Positions 1 through 8,561 of a DNA stretch of 23,701 nucleotides are shown piece after piece. Under the pieces are notes generated by a model. The model had not been told where the DNA came from. It was given only the letters and a program-made list of their open reading frames with translations, and searched no databases. The translations under genes were made by a program, and so were the position numbers. This stretch comes from Succinatimonas sp. UBA7265. GTDB taxonomy: Bacteria; Pseudomonadota; Gammaproteobacteria; Enterobacterales; Succinivibrionaceae. Position 1 is the first letter of the stretch, and each line of letters opens with the position of its first letter. The stretch covers positions 1 through 23,701 of the forward strand of contig DKSD01000024.1 of assembly GCA_002473165.1 (NCBI GenBank), given 5' to 3'.

Positions 1-120
1 AACACAGAAAAAGTGACAGAGCCGAATTATTTGAGGCCGGCGCTTAAGCTTGGCGTGATCGGGATGACGATCCCGGACAAGCCTAACAGCCGAAAACAGC
101 GGTATCTAAAAAAACTCTGA
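1..120 (+). CDS. C-terminal fragment of ATP-binding / AlbA_2-type regulator (partial)
   Basis: Frame 1 is open from the first base to a TGA at 118-120 and gives 39 residues ending in LGVIGMTIPDKPNSRKQRY followed by LKKL. The pattern 'PAL..G.I.MTIPDKPNSR.Q.Y' is the familiar C-terminal winged-helix segment of RecG-like/AlbA_2 ATP-binding 'transcriptional regulator' proteins (COG2865-like) and of some Fic proteins. Only the end of the gene lies in the window, so the catalytic part cannot be seen. Such genes are common in accessory islands of gut bacteria, which fits the helicase gene that follows. The family call rests on one short motif and could be a Fic-family protein instead. Confidence 0.5.
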   Translation, partial: NTEKVTEPNYLRPALKLGVIGMTIPDKPNSRKQRYLKKL

Positions 121-359
121 ACCTTGCTGAAGCAATAAGCCAAAAAACGATTAAGAAACCGATCAAGTACCGACCAAGTACCGTTAAAAAACCGACCAAG
201 ATCCTGGGCACATTGCCGCTTATGAGGAGCTTTTCAGCACTCGCCTGCCATCAGCATACCGGGATCTGCCCTGATCCGTGAATTTGCGGAAATTTACGCA
301 AGCCCTCGCACAAAATGCGTTAACCTGGATGCATCTACGGTTTTTCGCGGCGCCCTAAC
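121..359. other. Intergenic stretch before the PLD-helicase gene
   Basis: About 240 bases of lower GC than the flanking genes. It holds the 11-bp tandem repeats and no recognisable sigma-70 promoter. There is no Shine-Dalgarno sequence before the ATG at 360. An in-frame TAA at 321-323 limits how far upstream the helicase gene could start, and no other start codon lies between. I see nothing else in it. Confidence 0.5.
147..201. repeat. Five tandem 11-bp units
   Basis: Five consecutive 11-bp units, with consensus ACCGAYCAAGW, start at 147, 158, 169, 180 and 191. The first and fourth units are the most diverged. They lie just downstream of the regulator stop codon. An 11-bp period places each copy on roughly the same face of the helix. 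The units also read as T-D-Q-V / T-K-Y-R in rotating frames, so they may be a decayed coding linker and not a binding array. Confidence 0.7.
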
Positions 360-3290
360 ATGCAACAGGACAGATTTGTCTGCAACACCCGATCATCTAA
401 CGTCTGGCACACCCTGGCAGCGGAACTGAGCTGCTGCAGCGAGTTTAAGATGTCCGTCGCCTTCATCACTTACGGCGGGCTGCAGGTCATGCTCAATGTC
501 TTCGACGATCTGCAAAAACGCGGCGTCAAAGGCGAGATCCTCACCTCGACTTACCTCAGTTTCACCGATCCTCGGGCGCTCGAGCGCCTGCGCGCTTTTG
601 ACAACCTCTCGCTTAAGATCTTTGTGGCCTCGCGCGATCGCGGTTTCCACACCAAGGGCTATCTCTTCAGGCATCTTCAGGAGGGCGTTCCCGGCGAGAA
701 CAGCTGGACGGTGCTCATCGGATCGTCAAATCTCACGGATGCGGCGCTCAAGTCCAACGCCGAATGGAACCTGCTGCACTCAGACGGCGGCGCGGCGGAG
801 GAGAGCGCGGAGTTTTCACAGAACGTGCTCGATGAGTTCGGGCGGCTGTGGAACAGCGAATACACCAAAGACTGCTCTGAGGAATTCCTCAAAGCCTACC
901 GCGAGTACCGCAAGGCGCAGTTTGAAGACGCCAAAAGCCGCGGGATCTTTGAGTACAACGCTCAGATAATTGAGCCCAACCGCATGCAGGGCGAGGCCAT
1001 CGCCAAACTTGACCGCTTAAGAAAAAGCGGGCAGACGCGGGCGCTGGCGATCGCGGCAACCGGCAGCGGCAAGACCTACATGAGCGTGTTTGACGCGCTG
1101 CAGTTCAAGCCGCGGCGGCTGCTCTTTGTGGTGCACCGCGACACGATCCTCACCAAGGCCAGAGCGTCCTTTGACAGCGTGCTTCAAAAAACCGTTCAAG
1201 GCTACAGCTCCGGGCTGTTCACCGGCTATGCCAAAGACGGCGAAAAGCGCTATGTTTTCGCCACCCGCGACACCCTCTCAAGGCACCTGCATGAATTCAA
1301 GCGCGACGACTTTGACTACATCGTCATCGACGAGGCGCACCATGCCGTAAGCCCGGCCTATCGGGAAATTCTCGATTATTTCAGGCCAAAATTTCTTTTG
1401 GGGCTTACGGCGACGCCGGAGCGCTGCGACTCAGGCGACGTGTTCGCGCTCTTTGGCAACAACGTGGCCGTGGAGATCCGGCTGCGCCAGGCGCTGGAGT
1501 ACGGGCTCGTGTGCCCGTTCCATTATTTCGGGATCACCGACTGCGAGGGCATAGACTACGGCTCGCTTAAAAAGCGCCCCGGGGAGAGCGGCTATCTTGA
1601 GGAGGCGGGCCGGCTGCTCATGCAAAGCCGGAGGACGGATTACATCTTAAAAAAGCTGGAGTTCTACGGCCATGACGGCGAGGGCAAGTGGAAGATCCTG
1701 GGCTTTTGCGCTTCGGTAAAACATGCAGAATTTATGGCGCAGGAATTCTGCCGCGTCAAAGGCGCGGGCTTTGCCCTCGCGCTCTGTGGCGATGACGCGG
1801 GCGCGTACAAAGAGCAGAAGATCCGTGAGCTTGAGGACGACGCCGCGCCTTTGAGCGCCATCTTTACCGTTGATCTCTTCAACGAAGGCGTGGACATCCC
1901 CTCGGTGAACACCGTGCTGATGCTGCGCCCCACGCAGTCGCCGATCATCTTCGTGCAGCAGTTAGGCCGCGGCCTGAGAAAGCATGAGGGCAAGCACTTC
2001 CTCACCGTGCTCGATTTCATCGGCAACTATCAGAGCTCCTACCTGATGGCGATCGCCTTAAACGGCAGGAGCAGTTATGACCGCGACTCGCTCAAAGTCG
2101 CGGTCAAAAGCGACTTTGCCGATGTCCCGGGCAGCACGCACATCATCATGGATCGTATCCCCAAAGAGCAGATCCTAAGGCAGCTCGAGCAGGAGCGCTT
2201 TTACAGCGCCAGGCGCCTGCGGGAGAACTACCTCTCTTTTAAGCACGTCAACGGCGGCAGGGTGCCGTTTTTGTGCGACTATCTGCGGCATGACGGCGCC
2301 TATGATCCGCTCAATTTCACGCTGAACAAGGCGTATAAGACCTACTTTGGCTTTGTAAATTCCCAAGAGCAGCTCACGGCGGATGATCAGGGTTTTGGCT
2401 GCAGCGCGTGCAGCACTGCGCTGCTACAGCTCATCCACACGCTGCTGCTGCCCTCAGGCAGGCCTTATGATCTGGCGCTTCTAAAATTCCTCATCGATGC
2501 AGAGGATCACGCGATCACTCTGCAGGAAGCGCTGTTAAAGCTTGAGCAGTACCTCGATGCGCCTGATATGCAGACGCTGCGCCATGCCGCCGCTTTTCTC
2601 AAGGGAAATTTCTTTGATTCCTCGGAAATTAAGGCCTACAAAGCGGCCCTGCTCGAAGAGACAGAAGGCAAAATCAGGCTGAACGCGGCGCTCAGGGAGT
2701 TTTTTGACGGCAAAAGCCCGTTTAAAGCCTGGGTTGAGGACGCGGTAGATTACGGGCTTTTGCGCTATGAGCAGGAGTTTTCCCTGGAGAACTGCGGCTT
2801 CCCGTTCTTTAAGATCGGGCATCGCTATTCCATGCGCGACACGGCGCTGCTGTGCCGCTCGGAGAAGAAACACTCCTCATTCAGGGGCCAGGGGCTCATC
2901 ACGCAGATTGAAAAGCACTTCCTCATCTTCGTCGATCTCTACAAGAAAGAGGGGATCAAGGATTCCGTAAACTACGACGATCATTTCCTCTCCCCCTCGC
3001 GCTTCCACTGGCAGTCGCCCAACGCGACCTCTCAGCAAAGCGGCACCGGGCAAAAGCTCATCGGGCACCAGAGGGCGGGGATCAGAGTGCACCTTTTTGT
3101 GAGGAAATACCCTGAGGTTGAAGGGGTGACGCAGAAATTCATCTACGCAGGCAGGGTGCGGGTGATCCCGGAGTCCGTGCACGGGGATAAGCCGGTGGAT
3201 ATGGATTTTGCCCTGGAGGCGCCGCTGCCTCAGGATCTCTACGCAGAGCTTACGACCGTGGTGCAGCAGCAGGCCGAACCCGAGCAGTAG
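360..3290 (+). CDS. PLD-like nuclease / SF2 helicase / DUF3427 protein
   Basis: A 976-residue three-part protein. Residues about 1-170 are a phospholipase D-like domain: a half-site HxK at H97/K99 (FHTKGYLF) and GSSNLTDAAL at 121-130. Residues about 205-560 form an SF2 DEAD/DEAH helicase core: Walker A ATGSGKT 233-239, DEAHH 324-328, LTATP 349-353, motif V around FNEGVDIPS 507-515 and motif VI QQLGRGLR 533-540. The C-terminal part (about 690-970) matches the DUF3427 arrangement, including a conserved 'Y.G' strand near the end (FIYAGRVRV). Proteins of this architecture are usually lone genes in islands and are suspected to act in DNA restriction or repair; the substrate is unknown. The start has no Shine-Dalgarno sequence. 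The gene meets trhP tail to tail with one base between stops. The domain assignment is sure; the biological role is not. Confidence 0.9.
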   Translation: MQQDRFVCNTRSSNVWHTLAAELSCCSEFKMSVAFITYGGLQVMLNVFDDLQKRGVKGEILTSTYLSFTDPRALERLRAFDNLSLKIFVASRDRGFHTKGYLFRHLQEGVPGENSWTVLIGSSNLTDAALKSNAEWNLLHSDGGAAEESAEFSQNVLDEFGRLWNSEYTKDCSEEFLKAYREYRKAQFEDAKSRGIFEYNAQIIEPNRMQGEAIAKLDRLRKSGQTRALAIAATGSGKTYMSVFDALQFKPRRLLFVVHRDTILTKARASFDSVLQKTVQGYSSGLFTGYAKDGEKRYVFATRDTLSRHLHEFKRDDFDYIVIDEAHHAVSPAYREILDYFRPKFLLGLTATPERCDSGDVFALFGNNVAVEIRLRQALEYGLVCPFHYFGITDCEGIDYGSLKKRPGESGYLEEAGRLLMQSRRTDYILKKLEFYGHDGEGKWKILGFCASVKHAEFMAQEFCRVKGAGFALALCGDDAGAYKEQKIRELEDDAAPLSAIFTVDLFNEGVDIPSVNTVLMLRPTQSPIIFVQQLGRGLRKHEGKHFLTVLDFIGNYQSSYLMAIALNGRSSYDRDSLKVAVKSDFADVPGSTHIIMDRIPKEQILRQLEQERFYSARRLRENYLSFKHVNGGRVPFLCDYLRHDGAYDPLNFTLNKAYKTYFGFVNSQEQLTADDQGFGCSACSTALLQLIHTLLLPSGRPYDLALLKFLIDAEDHAITLQEALLKLEQYLDAPDMQTLRHAAAFLKGNFFDSSEIKAYKAALLEETEGKIRLNAALREFFDGKSPFKAWVEDAVDYGLLRYEQEFSLENCGFPFFKIGHRYSMRDTALLCRSEKKHSSFRGQGLITQIEKHFLIFVDLYKKEGIKDSVNYDDHFLSPSRFHWQSPNATSQQSGTGQKLIGHQRAGIRVHLFVRKYPEVEGVTQKFIYAGRVRVIPESVHGDKPVDMDFALEAPLPQDLYAELTTVVQQQAEPEQ

Positions 3291-3291
3291 G

Positions 3292-4584
3292 TCAGATCTC
3301 TTCAGAGAGCAGCGTGCAGACCTCAGGGTCAATCTGATACGGGCAGGGCAGCGTCACAAAGTAGCCCGCGCCCGGGGCGTCGGCAACAATCTCTCCCGTA
3401 TTGGCATCGCGCATGTGATCAGTCCTCAGGCGTTTGATCCCCTCGGGGGTAAACAGCAGGACGTCTTTGCCGCCGCCAAAGCGGTTTTTGACGGTTATAT
3501 GCAGCGTGCCGTCAGGATCCTGGGCGCTGATCCCGCCGCAGATGCGCCAGCGGCCCGGGTAAGGCGAGTTTTGCAGGTAGTCCTGGGTCGCGTCGGGTCG
3601 GCCGGGCTCGAGCAGCGCCGTCGTATAGCCGCGCGAGGGCAGCGAGTTTACAATCTCATAGGAAAGATCCGGCACGTCTTTGCCTGATGCGAGCGCGTCG
3701 ATCGCCAGGCGGTAGGCGCGGGTGACGGCGCCGGTGTAGAAGGCCGAGCGCGAGCGGCCTTCGATCTTCAGGGAGTCAACGCCGATCTCCATGAGCTTTT
3801 TGAGCACGGGCAGGGCGCAGAGATCCTTGGAGTTCATGAGGTAGGTGCCGTGCGCGTCCTCTTCCATGTCCATCCACTGCCCGGGGCGGTTGTCCGTGTC
3901 CTCAAGCTCGGCTTTGAGCACGAGATCGTCCTCCTCAGCCTCCTCGCCGCAAACCGCGCTGTGGACGTTCCTCATGCGAAAAGGCCAGCGGCAGGAGTTG
4001 TTGCAGGCGCCGGTGTTGGCGTCGCGGCGGGCCAGCAGGCCGGAGATAAGGCAGCGGCCTGAGACGGCGATGCACAGCGCCCCGTGCACAAAGACCTCAA
4101 GCTCGGTGTCCGGGCACGCCTCACGGATCATGGCGATCTCAGAGAGCGGCAGCTCGCGGGCTAAAATGCAGCGGCTGATGCCGCAGCGCTGCCAGAACTT
4201 CACGCTCAGGGCGTTTACGGTGTTGGCCTGCACCGAGAGGTGCACAGGGATCTCAGGGCAGAGCTCGCGGGCCTCCATGATGAGCCCCGGATCGGCCATG
4301 ATCAGGGCATCCGGTTTTAAAGCCGCGACCTCTTTTAACGCATCCGCAAAGCCTTTTAAACGCCGCATGTGCGGGATCACGTTGAGCACGGCGTAGAACT
4401 TGCGCCCCAGGGCGTGAGCCCTCAGGATCCCGTCTGCGAAGTCTGAGCGCGCAAAGCCGTTGCCGCGCACCCGCAAAGACCACCTGGGGATGCCGGCGTA
4501 GACGGCGTCCGCGCCATAGGCCAGGGCCTGGCGGAGGTTCTCCGGAGCCCCGGCGGGCGCGAGCAGCTCGGGTTTAGCGCTCAC
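3292..4584 (-). CDS. trhP: tRNA 5-hydroxyuridine modification protein TrhP (U32 peptidase family)
   Basis: Closely follows E. coli YegQ/TrhP along its whole length: KPELLAPAG near the start, YGADAVYAG, ALIMADPGLIM, HLSVQAN, and the U32 signature EVFVHGALCIAVSGRCLIS, followed by RRD...GACNNSCRW. The conserved cysteines expected of the family are present. In E. coli TrhP acts in prephenate-dependent hydroxylation of U34 in certain tRNAs. There is no ATG. The frame can begin at a TTG (4588-4590) or a GTG (4582-4584); I choose the GTG because it puts KPELL close to where E. coli has it (MFKPELL). Neither start has a good Shine-Dalgarno sequence, and both lie inside the end of rdgC, so translational coupling is likely. 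The product is about 430 residues against 453 in E. coli. The sister protein RlhA is less likely because it carries an extra domain. Confidence 0.88.
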   Translation of the reverse strand: MSAKPELLAPAGAPENLRQALAYGADAVYAGIPRWSLRVRGNGFARSDFADGILRAHALGRKFYAVLNVIPHMRRLKGFADALKEVAALKPDALIMADPGLIMEARELCPEIPVHLSVQANTVNALSVKFWQRCGISRCILARELPLSEIAMIREACPDTELEVFVHGALCIAVSGRCLISGLLARRDANTGACNNSCRWPFRMRNVHSAVCGEEAEEDDLVLKAELEDTDNRPGQWMDMEEDAHGTYLMNSKDLCALPVLKKLMEIGVDSLKIEGRSRSAFYTGAVTRAYRLAIDALASGKDVPDLSYEIVNSLPSRGYTTALLEPGRPDATQDYLQNSPYPGRWRICGGISAQDPDGTLHITVKNRFGGGKDVLLFTPEGIKRLRTDHMRDANTGEIVADAPGAGYFVTLPCPYQIDPEVCTLLSEEI

Positions 4585-5485
4585 AGTCAAAGAGCGTGAG
4601 CAGGTATTCTGAGAGCTCGCCTAAAAGCGCGCCCTGAAGCACGAGGTGCGCTTGCAGATCGGCTGTGCGATCGTCGCTCTTTTCAGGCAGGTTGCGCTCG
4701 AGGTACTGATCCGTGGGTTTCATGCGCTTTAAGGCGATGTCTGAGGTGAGCACGAACGAGAGCGAGTCCTGATAGGTAAGCTGCAGCTCGGTTGTGACCT
4801 TGCCGGCCTCGATGTGCACGGCGATCTCATCTGAGCTCAGATCCTCTTTGGAGGCGCGGATCACGCCGCCTTCCTCCTCGGTGCTCTTGAGCACGACGTC
4901 GGTGCCCAGCGTGAAGCGGTCGGGCAGCTCGTTTTTGGAGATCCAAGCCGTCATGCGATCCTCAACGGCGCAGCGGGGCTGGAGCACGCGGGCGGGGAAG
5001 GTGGTGAAAGCCTGGCGCAGCATGGCGATCGCCTTCTCGGCGCGCTTGGCTGACGAGGCCGACACGGCGACAGTGCCGTGTTCGGGGTTTGCGTACACCA
5101 GCATTTCGCGGCGCGTGGCAAACGCGCGGGCGAGCAGCTGGTTCGTGAGCGCCGTCTTGAGCGCCTCCTTCTCATTTTTGCGGATCTCGCGCTTGAGCTC
5201 GGCCTCGCGTTTGGCCACAAGCTCGTTTAACTGCTCGCGGATCACGGCCGCCGGCAGCAGCTTCGTCTCCTCCACAAGCCTGAAGAACCAGGCGCCCGAG
5301 GTCTCAAAGGCGAAAGCGGTCTCGCCGCCAAAGAGCGGGGCAAAGCCCACGGTGGAAATCTCATTGGCCTGGCAGGGGCGGAAAGGCGCGCTTTCCACGG
5401 CGTCCTCCACCTCGGTTTCGTTTTTAAAAATATCTTTTAAATCAGAAAAATCTGCGGTGTACAGACGGGCGTTTTTAAACCACAT
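4574..5485 (-). CDS. rdgC: Recombination-associated protein RdgC
   Basis: 303 residues, the same length as E. coli RdgC, with matching landmarks: MWFKNARLY at the start, FRPC around residue 36, EETKLLPAAVIREQLNE, KREIRKNEKEALK, LLARAF, SAKRAEKAIAMLR, and the best conserved block GGVIRASKEDLSSDEI followed by HIEAGKVTT. RdgC is a ring-forming, sequence-independent DNA-binding protein that limits RecA activity and associates with the nucleoid. The start ATG is preceded by AAGGAC at good spacing. The end overlaps the start of trhP, so the two form one minus-strand unit. It is transcribed divergently from gyrA across a 148-base gap. Confidence 0.93.
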   Translation of the reverse strand: MWFKNARLYTADFSDLKDIFKNETEVEDAVESAPFRPCQANEISTVGFAPLFGGETAFAFETSGAWFFRLVEETKLLPAAVIREQLNELVAKREAELKREIRKNEKEALKTALTNQLLARAFATRREMLVYANPEHGTVAVSASSAKRAEKAIAMLRQAFTTFPARVLQPRCAVEDRMTAWISKNELPDRFTLGTDVVLKSTEEEGGVIRASKEDLSSDEIAVHIEAGKVTTELQLTYQDSLSFVLTSDIALKRMKPTDQYLERNLPEKSDDRTADLQAHLVLQGALLGELSEYLLTLFDCER

Positions 5486-5556
5486 GTTTTAAGTCCTTAT
5501 ATTTTCGGCAACGGACCATTTTAGCATGCGCGCCCTTTTCAAAGCGCGCGCGGGAT

Positions 5557-5585
5557 TTGTTAAAGTTCCCCGATAATGCTATAAT
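5557..5585 (+). promoter_or_regulatory. Sigma-70 promoter of gyrA
   Basis: TTGTTA at 5557-5562 and a perfect TATAAT at 5580-5585, 17 bases apart. Transcription would start near 5592, about 40 bases before the gyrA ATG. The Shine-Dalgarno AAGG sits at 5622-5625. Confidence 0.75.
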
Positions 5586-5633
5586 CTAAAAGATATTTTT
5601 TGTTAATCCCATAAACAAAGCAAGGTACTTTTA

Positions 5634-8552
5634 ATGGCAGACAGGACCGACAACCAGCATCCTGAGGGGAGCGCAGTCACCACCGCCGAGAGCGTGAATT
5701 CCGGTGTGCAGAGCGTGAACCTCGAGGACGAGCTCAGACAGTCCTTTATCGATTACGCCATGAGCGTGATCGTCGACCGCGCCCTTCCGGACGTGCGGGA
5801 CGGCTTGAAACCGGTGCACCGTCGCGTGCTTTACGATATGTACGATCTCAAAGTCTGGCACAGCGGCCAGACCAAGAAATCCGCCCGTATCGTCGGCGAC
5901 GTGATCGGCCGCTTCCATCCGCACGGCGACACCGCCGTGTACGAGACCATCGTGCGCATGGCGCAGTGGTTCTCGATGCGCGAGCCTTTGGTGTTCGGCC
6001 AGGGCAACTTCGGCGACATAGACGGTGACGGCGCTGCCGCCATGCGTTACACCGAAGTCAAGATGACGAAGATCGCCGAGCTCATGCTCCAGGACATAGA
6101 TAAGGACACGGTCAACACCTATCCGAACTATGACGGCAACGAGCAGATCCCGGAGGTCCTCCCGACCCGTTTCCCTAATTTGCTGGTTAACGGCTCCTCC
6201 GGCATCGCCGTGGGCATGGCCACTAATATCCCCACGCATAACCTCTCAGAGGTCATAGACGGCGCCATCGCCGTGCTCGACAACCCGGAGATCACGCTTG
6301 ACGAGCTCATGCGCTACATCCCGGGGCCGGACTTCCCCACCGGCGGCGAGATCGTCGGCCGCGAGGGCGTGCGCCGGGCTTACGCCACCGGCCGCGGCCG
6401 CTGCGTGATCCGCGCCCGCACCCATATAGAGGAAGACAAATCCGGCCGCAAGACCATCATCGTCGACGAGATCCCTTATGTCGTCCACAAGATCGACATC
6501 GTCAAGCAGATCGCCCAGATGGTCCGCGACAAGAAGATCGAGGGCATAGCCGAGGTCAACGATCTCTCCGACAAGACGAACCCGGTGCGCATCGCCATCG
6601 ATCTCAAGCGCGACGCCTACGAAGAGGCGGTGCTCAACAACCTCTTCTCCAACACCATGCTGCAGTCGTCTTTCCCGATCAACATGGTCGCGCTGGTGCA
6701 CAACCACCCGCGCCTGCTGCCGCTTAAGGACATCCTCACGGAGTTTGTGAAATTCCGCCGCGAGGTCGTGACCCGCCGTACCGTGTATTTGCTGCGCCAG
6801 GACCGCCGCAAGGCGCACCTTGACGAAGGCCTTATGGTCGCCAAGGCCAACATCCAGCGCGTCATCGATCTCATCACCTCGTCGCAAAACCAGGATGAGG
6901 CCAAAGTCCGCCTGATGCAGGAGGAATGGGACGCCAAGGAAATAGAGCCTTTAATCGAGCGCACGGAGCAGGGCGTCAATATCGCGCTGCCGCAGGGCGT
7001 GCCCGCAGACCGCGGCATCCACGGCGACGGCTACTTCCTCTCCGAGGCTCAGGCTAAAGCCATCCTGGCGCTGCAGCTCTCCCGCCTGACCCATCTGGCG
7101 CAGGACGAGATCCGCAACGACTACGCGCAGCTTCTCTCGAACATCCGCGATTATCTGGATATTTTGAACCGCCCTGAGCGCATGAAGCAGGTGATCCGCG
7201 AGGAGATGGAGGCGGTGAAGAAAGAGTTCGGCAATGCCCGCCGCACCGGCTTTACCATCGACACCGGCGATTTTGACAAGAGCGATCTCATCGCCCGCCA
7301 GGACGTGATCGTGACGCTCTCCGAGGAAGGCTACGTCAAATACCAGGACATCGCCTCCTACGAAAGCCAGCACCGCGGCGGCAAAGGCCGCCTGGCCGCC
7401 AAGCTCAAGGACAGCGATTACCTGACGAACATCGTCGTGGCCAACACCCACGACCGCCTGATGTGCTTTACCTCAAAAGGCCGCGGCTTTATCACGACGG
7501 TCTACGATCTCCCGACCTCGGAAAACCGCGCCTGGAGGGGCCGCCCGGTGCAGAACCTCTTCAACCTCGAAGAGGGCGAGAAGATCACCGCGATGCTGCC
7601 GCTGCCTGAGGACGAGGAGGAGCTGGAGTCCACCTACTTCTTCCTGGCCACGAAGGCCGGCCGCATCAAGAAGATCCGCATTGCCGACTTCCGCTCGTTC
7701 ATCGGGCGCAACAACGGCAACGGCATCAAGGTGCTGGCGCTGGGCGAGAACGACGAGCTCATCGGCGCTGAGATCTCCTCAGGCGACGATGACGTCTATA
7801 TCTTCTCCTCAAACGGCAAGGCGCTGCACTTCTGCGACTACTACAAGGCCTCTGCCGCAGATGACGGCTCAGATGATGACAGCTCTGACGCTCAGGAGAC
7901 CTCGGAAGGCGATGACGGCGATGAGGGCTCAGGCTCTGCCGATCGCCACGCCGGCAACGGCCTGCGCCCTTCAGGGCGCGGCTCGGGCACCGTCAGGGGC
8001 ATGAAGCTCATCAACGGCGCGACCTGCGTGAGCTTAATGGTCCTGCCTTTGGGCGATCCGTGCAAGGAATGTCTCATCGTCGGCTCCAGCGGCGTCGGCA
8101 AGCGCATGGCGCTCTCCGACATCCCGCTTAAGGTCAACCGCGGCTCGCAGGGCGTCAAAGTCATGAGCAACCTCGACAAGGCCGGCGGAGTCGTCGGCGC
8201 GGTGAGGGCGGCCGATGACGCCGAGTTCATGCTGATCACTGATCACGGCCAGATGATCCGCTCGCCTATGGAGAGCATGAGGACCATGGGCCGCGCCGCC
8301 ACCGGCACGATCCTGATGCGCCCTGCAGACGGCGAGAGCGTCATCGCCGTGCAGAGCATCCCGGGCGACGTCGTCGCCAACTCCCGCCGCACCTCCGAGG
8401 CCCGCGCCGCCGAGCGCAAGGCCTTAAAGGAGCAGGAAGCCCTGGAGAAGGCGGCCGCCGGTGAGAGCGCTGAAAACCCCGGCGCTCCCGGCACTGACAC
8501 TGAAGTTCCCGCTCAGGGCCCGGATGGCGCTGACGGAAACGATGACATTTAG
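5634..8552 (+). CDS. gyrA: DNA gyrase subunit A
   Basis: 972-residue breakage-reunion subunit of DNA gyrase, which introduces negative supercoils with GyrB. Residues about 30-540 hold the winged-helix/tower domain: DYAMSVIVDRALPDVRDGLKP, HPHGDTAVYETIVRM, and the catalytic tyrosine in RYTE (Y139, E. coli Y122). The C-terminal pinwheel domain carries a GyrA box QHRGGKG at 579-585. The canonical box is QRRGGKG, so R is replaced by H, but the box marks gyrase and not ParC. The positions matching E. coli S83 and D87 are T100 and E104. Odd: about 40 extra, mostly Asp/Glu/Ser/Gly residues are inserted at about 740-785 inside the pinwheel, and the C-terminal tail is also acidic. The N-terminal extension of about 17 residues is polar. 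The gene starts the gyrA-serC-fadD-rnd run. Confidence 0.96.
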   Translation: MADRTDNQHPEGSAVTTAESVNSGVQSVNLEDELRQSFIDYAMSVIVDRALPDVRDGLKPVHRRVLYDMYDLKVWHSGQTKKSARIVGDVIGRFHPHGDTAVYETIVRMAQWFSMREPLVFGQGNFGDIDGDGAAAMRYTEVKMTKIAELMLQDIDKDTVNTYPNYDGNEQIPEVLPTRFPNLLVNGSSGIAVGMATNIPTHNLSEVIDGAIAVLDNPEITLDELMRYIPGPDFPTGGEIVGREGVRRAYATGRGRCVIRARTHIEEDKSGRKTIIVDEIPYVVHKIDIVKQIAQMVRDKKIEGIAEVNDLSDKTNPVRIAIDLKRDAYEEAVLNNLFSNTMLQSSFPINMVALVHNHPRLLPLKDILTEFVKFRREVVTRRTVYLLRQDRRKAHLDEGLMVAKANIQRVIDLITSSQNQDEAKVRLMQEEWDAKEIEPLIERTEQGVNIALPQGVPADRGIHGDGYFLSEAQAKAILALQLSRLTHLAQDEIRNDYAQLLSNIRDYLDILNRPERMKQVIREEMEAVKKEFGNARRTGFTIDTGDFDKSDLIARQDVIVTLSEEGYVKYQDIASYESQHRGGKGRLAAKLKDSDYLTNIVVANTHDRLMCFTSKGRGFITTVYDLPTSENRAWRGRPVQNLFNLEEGEKITAMLPLPEDEEELESTYFFLATKAGRIKKIRIADFRSFIGRNNGNGIKVLALGENDELIGAEISSGDDDVYIFSSNGKALHFCDYYKASAADDGSDDDSSDAQETSEGDDGDEGSGSADRHAGNGLRPSGRGSGTVRGMKLINGATCVSLMVLPLGDPCKECLIVGSSGVGKRMALSDIPLKVNRGSQGVKVMSNLDKAGGVVGAVRAADDAEFMLITDHGQMIRSPMESMRTMGRAATGTILMRPADGESVIAVQSIPGDVVANSRRTSEARAAERKALKEQEALEKAAAGESAENPGAPGTDTEVPAQGPDGADGNDDI

Positions 8553-8561
8553 GAGAGTGAA

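Noticed and set aside
147..201. CRISPR array
   Set aside because: Units are 11 bp with no spacers and no cas genes nearby.
496..969. Plus-strand 157-residue open frame within the helicase gene
   Set aside because: Frame-shifted shadow of the PLD domain; Ser/Arg-rich with no recognisable motif.
5523..5552. Terminator or operator from GCGCGC words between rdgC and gyrA
   Set aside because: The arms are simple alternating GC, there is no T run, and the segment lies between divergent starts; low information.
5931..5948. Acquired quinolone resistance in gyrA
   Set aside because: Thr and Glu at these sites can be the normal state in a lineage; sequence alone gives no baseline.
6246..6887. Long minus-strand open frame inside gyrA
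   Set aside because: It is a GC-rich shadow of gyrA with low-complexity Val/Asp/His composition and no family motif.
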